NCBI GenBank assembly: GCA_001275005.1
Contig: JWZX01002131.1
Coordinates: forward strand, 1 to 16,310
Direction of reading: 5' to 3'
DNA: 16,310 nucleotides
From: Chrysochromulina tobinii
Taxonomy: Eukaryota; Haptophyta; Prymnesiales; Chrysochromulinaceae
Position 1 is the stretch's first letter, and each line of letters starts with the position of its first letter. The notes beneath the pieces were generated by a model, which did not search any database, was not told the DNA's origin, and saw only the letters and a list, made by a program, of their open reading frames with translations. Position numbers and translations under genes: made by a program. This document shows, one piece after another, positions 1-5,890 of this stretch.

Positions 1-35
1 GAGGGAGGGGGGGAAGGGAGGGGGGGAAGGGGGAT
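1..35. repeat. G-rich purine tract at window edge
   Basis: Runs of G (up to seven) separated by A or AA, seen directly. On the + strand it has the G-run spacing that can form a G-quadruplex. It is cut by the window edge, so its true length is unknown. No gene is associated with it. Confidence 0.6.
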
Positions 36-75
36 ATCCAAATGGTGATCTGTATATCCACGCACGGAAGCAGGT

Positions 76-300
76 GACATGTTCGGAACCCTCGACGGTC
101 TGGGGCTGTTGCGCGATTGCGTTACGCTGCACGCGCTGCAGACGTGCTGCACGTCCTGCACGAGCAGGAGCGCTGGAAATACGGCGAGTCGAAGGATGGA
201 GAGTGGAGGCGCAACCCGGCTCACGCCCAACCGCCACTCGCAATCGGTGGAGGCGCCGCAGCCGCATCAACTTCCTCGTCGACATGCACTAAATGCACAT
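76..300 (+). other. Possible exon or coding remnant, unidentified
   Basis: Two + frames look protein-like in turn. The first, from ATG 79, reads MFGTLDGLGLLRDCVTLHA. The second, about 117 to 250, includes VLHEQERWKYGESKDGEWRR before drifting into Arg/Ala-rich sequence. The switch would need a one-base shift near 135, or a splice I cannot place. I do not recognise the protein. It may be the frayed 3' end of a gene outside the window, or chance coding in GC-rich DNA. No start, stop or splice site can be defended. Confidence 0.2.
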
Positions 301-351
301 CGGGTCGGAGGCGTCGCGCGTCGGGCCGTCGGCGCTCGGCGGCGGCGTGCA

Positions 352-998
352 TCACGGGTGGCAGTGAGGCGGGACGCGGAGCAATGGGCGCCGGCGGCCC
401 GGCGCCAGAGCAGGCTGCGACGAAGCAGGCAGCGCCGGCACGGCGGGGGCTTCCGTCATGGGCGTGTTGTCAGCAGAGGAGGCTAGACCGGATGACGAGA
501 CGCGAAGGAGGGCCGAGGCGCCACGAGTGACTCCCAGGGAGAAGCGAGCACGCCGGTCGCAACGGTGCGGCCCATGTACTGTATGACCGGACATGGGCCA
601 CCTCGGGAGCAAGCTGCGCGATCACCTCCAAGAGGGAGAGGCTGCTGGACGAGTCCACCTTGGCCGTCTTGCGCGAGCCATCCTCGAGCTTGTGAAGCCC
701 CAGTGTGCACTCGCCGGATTGGCCAGTGAGATGATTGGCGGGCGCCGCGACGAGCTCGAGCTTCGCATTGTTCGAGAGCCCAGACAAGTGGAATGAAAGC
801 GACCCGTCGAGGTTATCCTTCTTGCAGCGGAGCGTGTGGTGCAACATGGCGTCTGCTGTCTGCCCGGACGGCTCGACCTCGAGCTTGCGCCGCGACCCCG
901 AGTGCAGACTTCGCCGAGCACCTCGCCCAGTGTGGTGTTGGGCGCGACGTTCACGATCTCCGTCTCGCGTGGCCGCAATCGATGCGCAGCTTCGACAT
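352..998 (-). pseudogene. Frameshifted TUG/ASPSCR1-like N-terminal UBL region
   Basis: Read on the minus strand from ATG at 998, five successive frames together spell a TUG-type ubiquitin-like domain. SKLRIDCGHARR (998-963) is followed by EIVNVAPNTTLGEVLGEVC (960-904). Next come NLDGSLSFHLSGLSNNAKLE and the CTLGLHKLEDGSRKTA stretch (about 900-612), then GPCPVIQYMGRTVATGV (about 606-530). Last is GASALLRV with an Ala/Pro/Ser-rich tail (about 530-352). The order matches the N-terminal UBL of TUG proteins, which in animals tether cargo and bind p97/Cdc48 through a C-terminal UBX domain. No UBX domain is present here. Each junction is a one- or two-base shift, too small for an intron, so I call a pseudogene. 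The first break sits at a short G run, so clustered assembly indels are the alternative. If functional, the gene would continue beyond 352 on the minus strand, where I see nothing convincing. Confidence 0.6.
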
Positions 999-1573
999 CG
1001 TGTCTCCGAGCGGGCGCCGATGCGAAGCGTCGACACCGCGAATAACCGAATGACACGTACAGTCGCCATCAGCAGCTTGGAAGCGAGAAAACAAATTCTG
1101 CACACAACTTGCCGGGCGCGGTTGCTCAAATGAGTGGGTGCACTGAATCGTGTTAAAGGTCCCTTTGTGTGCCGGGAAAGTGCTGGAAACGCTGGTTTCT
1201 TTCTGAGGGAACGTGTCGGCACTCGGCAGTGTGACGGCCAAAGAGCAAAGACTCAAGTAAAATCTATACAAAACCACAGACAATCAACGGATGCCTATGG
1301 AATGTGCTCCGGAAGACAGTTGAGGTGCAGTTTGTGGAGGGGGGGTTCAAGTCCGGAAGACTTGACTTGACTTGACATGTCTTTTCTTGACTTGTCGCGG
1401 AACGACGTGGACTCGCCTCGTCTCCCTACTCGTCCTCCTCTCCAAGACTCTCTGCGCCGATGCCGGTCCGCTAATGCCTGTCAGCCTTCCCTGCCGGCCC
1501 CAGTCGGGGTTCCCTTCGGGGTTAACCGCGAGAGGGGAAGGGGTCAGAGCCCCTTCCTGGTGCGAATGGCTGC
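999..1573. other. Intergenic region upstream of RPL7
   Basis: No convincing gene is seen in either strand. It holds a G7 run (1339-1345), a short CTTGA repeat and, from about 1380 to 1530, a pyrimidine-leaning stretch. The latter would suit the promoter and 5' UTR of the ribosomal protein gene starting near 1574. No TATA box is evident. On the left it also serves as the upstream flank of the minus-strand TUG-like remnant. Confidence 0.5.
1361..1375 (+). repeat. CTTGA microsatellite (3 units)
   Basis: Three tandem CTTGA units, with further related TTGACTTG words just downstream (1386-1396). A similar CTTGACTTGAC word recurs at about 5869-5879 downstream of the polymerase gene. Confidence 0.7.
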
Positions 1574-2433
1574 ATGGCAGTGCAACCTATCGCATCGGGA
1601 ATCAAGTCGCCCACCATGCGCCCATCCTCTCTGGCCTGCGCGCTGCCTTGCCCTGAACCGCGTGCGCCTGCGTCTGCCCTGGCTCTGCGCAGAAGAAGGC
1701 CAAACCAGTTGAGACCACGCCCGAGTCCGTCCTGAAGAAGCGCAAGCGCCAGGAAAAGTACGCTGAGGCCGCCGCCGCTGCGGTCACCGAGGCCACGAAG
1801 AAGGCGACCGCCTCGAAGGAGGAGGCTTTCAAGCGCGCGGAGGCTTACATCAAGGAGTACCGCACGGCCGAGAAGTCGCTCGTGACGCTCAAGCGTGCGG
1901 CGCGCAAGGAGGGCACCTTCTACGTGCCCGAGGAGCCCAAGCTGCTTTTTGTCATGCGTCTGCGCGGTATCATGGGCATGGACCCGAAGTCGCGCCACAT
2001 CATGAAGGTGCTCCGGCTGCTGCAGATCCACAACGGTGTGTTCATGCGCCTCAACAAGGCCACCTTTAACAACCTCGTCAAGGTGGACCCGTACATCATG
2101 TATGGCTACCCGTCGCTCAAGTCGGTGCGCGACCTCTTGTACAAGCGCGGCTGCGCGAAGATCAACGGCCAGCGCGTGGCGCTCACGGACAACAAGATTA
2201 TTGAGGACGGGCTGAGCGAGAAGACCAAGGGCGCGGTCATCTGCATGGAGGACATGGTCCACCAGATCTACACCGTGGGCCCCTACTTCAAGGAGTGCTG
2301 CAAGTTCCTCTGGCCCTTCAAGATGAACACCCCGGCTGGCGGCATGCGCCGCAAGGTCCTCCACTTCGCGGACGGCGGCGATTGCGGCAACCGCGAGGAG
2401 TACGTCAACGACTTGATCGCGCGCATGCTCTAG
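1574..2433 (+). CDS. RPL7: 60S ribosomal protein L7 (uL30)
   Basis: Component of the large cytosolic ribosomal subunit. The main exon (1693-2433) reads through the eukaryotic uL30 fold. It has a Lys/Arg/Ala-rich N-terminal helix, then KLLFVMRLRGIMGMDPKSR, the LLQIHNGVFMRLNKAT segment, PYIMYGYPSLKSVRDLLYKR, GCAKINGQRVALTDN and a C-terminal GNREEYVNDLIARML. The frame is open back only to a stop at 1654 with no ATG, so a small first exon is needed. My model uses ATG GCA at 1574-1579, intron 1580-1692, then AAG AAG GCC, giving a protein starting MAKKAKPVE and 248 residues long, the normal eukaryotic size. The main exon is near certain. The two-codon first exon is inferred from frame, a GT donor and a good acceptor, and a longer upstream 5' exon is possible. 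Confidence 0.93.
1580..1692 (+). other. Predicted RPL7 intron 1 (113 nt)
   Basis: Begins GTGCAACC and ends in a pyrimidine-rich CTGCCCTGGCTCTGCGCAG. Phase 0. The acceptor is well supported because coding similarity to uL30 starts right after it. The donor is the only one that gives an in-frame Met-Ala start. Confidence 0.55.
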
Positions 2434-2800
2434 ACGCGCATGCTCTTAACACCCCCTTAACACCCCGTGGTCTGCGCGCGCTGCCCGGAGCTTCGTGTTA
2501 GCTTCGTGCTGAATGCACTCGCATGCTTCTCTCTAGTCGTGTAAAATATGTTTCGAGCAACCCCAAAGATTCAAATTCCAAGGCCAGTGCATCGCGGCCG
2601 GTGATCGCGCGTTTTGGTTCACGTGCGCGCCGGCGCCGGGAAGGCCCCCCTGTTTTCGAGATTCTCTCGACGGCAACGCCGTTTCCGCGCCGACGGACGC
2701 GAGAGTGATTTGTCCTTTGGAACACACACACTCCGACGTGTTGCTAACACCCTGAGGAGAGAAGTTGTGCGGATAGAAGAGTGCATTAAGTTTGCAATAC
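2434..2800. other. Intergenic region between RPL7 and 5S rRNA
   Basis: Contains the RPL7 3' flank, with a short direct repeat of a TTAACACCCC word at about 2445-2466, and AT-richer DNA from about 2770. No gene, tRNA or long repeat is seen. Confidence 0.5.
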
Positions 2801-2807
2801 TATAAAT
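2801..2807 (+). promoter_or_regulatory. TATA-like box upstream of 5S rRNA
   Basis: TATAAAT lies 32 bases before the predicted 5S start, the spacing used by TATA-assisted Pol III genes in several protists and plants. The role is inferred from position. Confidence 0.5.
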
Positions 2808-2832
2808 ATTCACAAAAACAGCACTGTAGTCA

Positions 2833-2947
2833 CGTGCGGCCACATCAGGCAGGGTCACCGCTTCCCATCCGAACAGCGAAGTTAAGCTGCCTCGAGTATC
2901 GGTAGTACTGCGGTGGGGGACCACGCGGGAAGGCGATATGCTGCACG
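2833..2947 (+). rRNA. 5S ribosomal RNA
   Basis: About 115 nt. The 5' end CGTGCGGC pairs with the 3' end GCTGCACG to make helix I, with one G-U pair. GGCAG (2848-2852) pairs with the CTGCC after the conserved GAAGTTAAGC loop. The internal Pol III promoter words are present: GAAGTTAAGC for box A, and GTAGTACTGCGGTGGGGGAC leading to GCGGGAA for the box C region. A T7 run follows at once. It is a solitary copy here, placed between RPL7 and the DNA polymerase gene on the same strand, not inside an rDNA repeat. The ends could be off by one to three bases. Confidence 0.93.
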
Positions 2948-2954
2948 TTTTTTT
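2948..2954 (+). terminator. Pol III terminator (T7)
   Basis: Seven consecutive T residues on the non-template strand directly after the 5S rRNA 3' end, the standard Pol III termination signal. Confidence 0.85.
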
Positions 2955-3000
2955 GTTCTTTTATGAATTCACACACTTTCAGGTTCACACCTTGTCCGGC
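2955..3000 (+). promoter_or_regulatory. Short 5' leader of polymerase gene with a possible acceptor site
   Basis: Only 46 bases separate the 5S terminator from the polymerase ATG. A T-rich run followed by CACACTTTCAG and GTTCAC (AG at 2981-2982) looks like a 3' splice site, so the true 5' UTR may be spliced from further upstream. The alternative is a Pol II promoter overlapping the 5S gene. Neither is proven. Confidence 0.35.
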
Positions 3001-3500
3001 ATGATGAGGCCGTCGCGCACAGATGCGAGATGGGCGTCGGCGTCCCGCGTCGTGCTCCACCTCGACGTTGACTCGTTTTATTGCGGCGTAGAGCTCAAGG
3101 ACGATCCTTCGCTCGCTGGGAAGCCGCTGGCAGTTACGCAGGGCAATTCTGGTGGCTTTGTGGCGCTCTCGGCAGAGGCCAAGGCATTCGGGCTGCGCAA
3201 AGGCGATGGCGTTGGTGCGCGCGGCCGGGCTCAGATTGACAGCCTGATACGCATGAACTCGATGGGCCTCGCCGAGTGCCGGCGGCGCTGCCCCGGCTTG
3301 ATCATCAAGCCGATGAGGGTTGACCGGTATCGTGAGGCTGGGCAAGCTGTCTTGAGTGTCCTCGAGACCTTCGGTGCACCAGTGGAGAAGACGAGCTACG
3401 ACGACTTCTACATCGAGGCCACGTCGCTTGTGCAGGCCGATTCCGATGCTTCGAAACTTGCAGAGGTGCGCGTGTGGAGCGGCGATGGCAGCAGTGGCGA

Positions 3501-3550
<50 letters not shown>

Positions 3551-4827
3551 GTCAGGGCAAGTCGCATGTGCTCGGCACGACGCTACCCATCGACTTGCGC
3601 CGTGGCTACGAGCTCGCCGAGCGCATGCGCGTCGCTCTCCGGGCCTCGGTCGGCCTCAGCGCCTCCGTCGGCATCGGGCGGAGCAAGCTCGTCGCACGCA
3701 TGCTCAGCCCCCAAGCCAAGCCTGACGGTGCTCTCGTCGTGCGGGAGGACGACGTGCCCAGGCTGATGGCGTCGTGCCGCGTGCAGAGCTTCCCGGGCCT
3801 GCAGGCGAAGCGCGGGCACGCGATGTGCGCGGCGCTCACGACGGCGCTCGAGGCGGCGGCGCCAGATGCGAGCTCGGCGCCGTCGTGGGCGGTGAGCAGG
3901 GCGCCGTCGTGGGCGGTGAGCAGGGCGCCGTCGTGGGCGCCCGGGCAGGTGACGCTCGGGCAGGCGCTCGCGCTGCCCGAGGCGGCGCTGCGCCGGGCGC
4001 TGAGCGGCGCAGACGTGTCGCTGCTCCGCCAGCTCGCGCGTGGAGAGGACGCCCACCACAACGCGGCCGTTACGCCCCGCGGACTGCCCAAGGTCTTGGC
4101 GAGCTCGCCTTCCCGCGCTGATTGCGCCTGATTGCGCCTGATTGCGCTTGATTGTGCTTGATTGCCTCCCTCATCAGGTGCTGGCGAGCGAGCTCTCCTT
4201 CCCGCCAACGGATCACACGCCGACGCTCGAGCGGACGGTGCATGCGCTCAGCACGACGCTGTGGAAGCGGCTGCTCGCCGAGGCGCCGGCGCGACGGCGC
4301 GCGCCCGCGCGTCTGTGCGTCACGTGGCGTGAAGGCTATGCCTCCGATGGCGGCACCACGCGTGGCGTGGTGCACTCGCGGGGCGCCACGTGGCCTCCGC
4401 AGCTAGGAACCGCCGCCATCCAACGAGCCAGCGCCGTCTCGGGCGCCGTATCGGGCACCGTATCGGGCGCCGTATCGGGCACCGATGCTGCGCCCGACGA
4501 GGCCGCCGAGGTGTCTCGTGCTGGCGCGGCGTCGAGTGCGACCGAGCGCAGCGCGGCGCTCCTCGCAACGTCCGCCATCAAGCTGCTCCGTGCGCATCTG
4601 CCCTCGATGCCGCAGCTCACCAGGCTCATCGTCTCGGCCGAGTTTGGGCAAGGCAAGGACAAGGCGCTTGGCGCTCACGACGGCGCTCGGCATGGCGCTC
4701 ACGACGGCGCTCGAGATGTCGCACCGGCCAGCCCGCTGCGTGGCTTCCTACAGCGGCAGACGACGGCTGCCGAGCTTGGCGTTACGGGCGCCGTATTGGG
4801 CACTAATGCTGCGCCCGAGCTTGGCGC

Positions 4828-4859
<32 letters not shown>

Positions 4860-5698
4860 CTGCCACCGATGCAGATGCCAATGCCCACGATGCCGATGCC
4901 GATGCCCTCGCTGATGTTCCTTTTGCTGCTGATGATGATGACGACGGCGGCGGCGCGGACGACGGTACTGCGCTCGACATCGCTCTCGACGACGGCACCT
5001 TGGGGCAGGGGCTCCCGCGTATCTGGATTGTGGACGAGTACGACGAGTACGAGGAGTACGAGGAGGAGTACGAGGAAGAGGCCGAGGCGGAGGAGGAGGA
5101 CTATGATCACTTCGAGCCGGAGGGCCTCACGGTCTGTCTCTCGGAGGGTGGTGACGATCACGTAACTGACGTAACTGACGAGCTCGTGCCAAGGAGGGAG
5201 GGCGACGTAACTGACGTAACTGACGTAACTGGCGTAGCTGAGCTCGTGCCAAGGAGGGAGGGCGGTGACGTGACCTCCGAGGGCCGTGCATCTGGCTCAG
5301 CCGACGTCGTCCAACACGGCGCGATCGAGGCCCCGCGGAGCATGGGAGCCGCAAGAGCAAGCTCCTCTACATGCTGTCCCATCTGCGGCCACGACCTCGG
5401 CTCACTCGACAACGCGCAACTGAACCGGCATGTGGACGACTGCCTCAACCTTGGGCACAGCCACGTCTTAGGGAGCCCGGATCGCCACAGCAGCATTGGT
5501 TCTCAGCCCGGTGCATCCTCTGGCAAGCGCAGGCGAGCGGGCATTAGCCCCGCGAGCGGCGTGAGTCGGAGCGCTGAGGAACAGTCGGCGAAGCGAGTAG
5601 CCTCTCTGAACACATGGATAGTGCGATCCAGCCGAACTTGCGATATGGCAGCGAAAACCTCTCGCTTATTTGAAGCGGACGCGAGAGATCATGCGTGA
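3001..5698 (+). CDS. Y-family translesion DNA polymerase (eta/iota type) with UBZ-like zinc finger
   Basis: Low-fidelity polymerase predicted to copy past damaged bases in the nucleus. Exons 3001-4092 and 4178-5698 give 870 residues. The start is the ATG pair at 3001, because an earlier in-frame ATG (2938) lies inside the 5S gene. Palm motif HLDVDSFYCGVE (catalytic D22, steric-gate Y27), CPGL...DRYRE, and EKTSYDDFYIEA (carboxylates D134, D135) come first. GLSASVGIGRSKLVARM and the fingers/thumb segment up to GLPK follow. After the intron, SFPPTDHTPTLERTVHALS and LTRLIVSAEFG form the little-finger domain. C-terminal CPIC...HVDDC (5375-5446) is a RAD18/UBZ4-type C2HC finger that would bind ubiquitinated PCNA. 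Oddities: Asp replaces the usual Glu in the S-x-D-E motif, there is an insert of about 14 residues after AFGLRKGD, a Gly run, and several in-frame minisatellites plus an acidic tract. Eta versus iota is not resolved. No clear PIP box is seen. Confidence 0.88.
3502..3543 (+). repeat. (GGC)14 trinucleotide repeat in polymerase exon 1
   Basis: Fourteen perfect GGC codons followed by GGT encode 15 glycines, between the second catalytic motif and the PIDLRRGYELAERMR helix. A perfect repeat of this kind is prone to length change. It stays in frame and falls in a region where Y-family enzymes vary in length. Confidence 0.95.
3877..3942 (+). repeat. In-frame 24-bp minisatellite (APSWAVSR units)
   Basis: Two exact 24-bp units (3877-3900, 3901-3924) and a partial third encode APSWAVSR twice and then APSWAPG. 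It sits in the thumb region of the polymerase, where such an insert is not a family feature. Confidence 0.9.
4093..4177 (+). other. Polymerase intron (85 nt) starting with a copy of the downstream exon
   Basis: GT at 4093 and AG at 4177. Splicing joins GLPK to VLASELSFPPT, phase 0, exactly at the family's P-K-x...SF motif. The first ~25 nt of the intron (GTCTTGGCGAG, CTC, then CCTTCCCGC) match the exon after the acceptor (GTGCTGGCGAG, CGAG insert, CTC, then CCTTCCCGC) with three substitutions and one 4-nt gap. The middle is a repeat of TGATTGCGCC-like units. Confidence 0.85.
4445..4486 (+). repeat. In-frame 12-bp repeat (AVSG/TVSG)
   Basis: Units of 12 bp alternate between GCC and ACC at the first codon, encoding AVSGTVSGAVSGTD. 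They lie in the disordered part of the little-finger region. Similar GAHDGAR repeats occur at about 4669-4714. Confidence 0.85.
5165..5263 (+). repeat. In-frame 9-bp and 60-bp compound repeat in polymerase tail
   Basis: Clusters of GTAACTGAC 9-mers encode repeated DVT. They are interleaved with two exact copies of a 24-bp block (5180-5203 and 5240-5263) encoding ELVPRREG, 60 bp apart. The repeat lies between the acidic Glu/Tyr tract and the zinc finger, in a predicted disordered linker. Confidence 0.85.
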
Positions 5699-5890
5699 AA
5701 TCCAAATACGAGATATTTTCGTTTTAAATATTGTCTTCGGTCTCACCCGACTGGTCCGTATGCGTACCTCGAACGCTCTACGCTGCGGGCGAGCAGGACA
5801 TCGGGAGCAGGACGAGGACCCGGCGTACAGGCGCCTAGATATCAACTATAAAACGGCCAATACTGAACTTGACTTGACTACGATCTCACA
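5699..5890. other. Convergent intergenic spacer
   Basis: 192 bases between the 3' ends of the polymerase gene (+) and the AP2 gene (-). It holds a short AT-rich patch (about 5708-5735) and a CTTGACTTGAC word. No gene is seen. Confidence 0.5.

Noticed and set aside
1339-1356. GGTTCAAGTCC word resembling a tRNA T-loop
   Set aside because: The flanking bases cannot form a T-stem and no acceptor, D-arm or anticodon arm can be found around it.
1522-2364. Long minus-strand open frame of 280 codons
   Set aside because: It is the antisense shadow of the uL30 exon; its His/Leu/Val-rich content is what GC-biased codons give on the reverse strand, and the + strand protein is unmistakable.
2938-3000. 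Upstream in-frame ATG for the polymerase
   Set aside because: It lies within the 3' end of the 5S rRNA and would translate the T-run as a Phe-rich leader; the ATG pair at 3001 is the better start.
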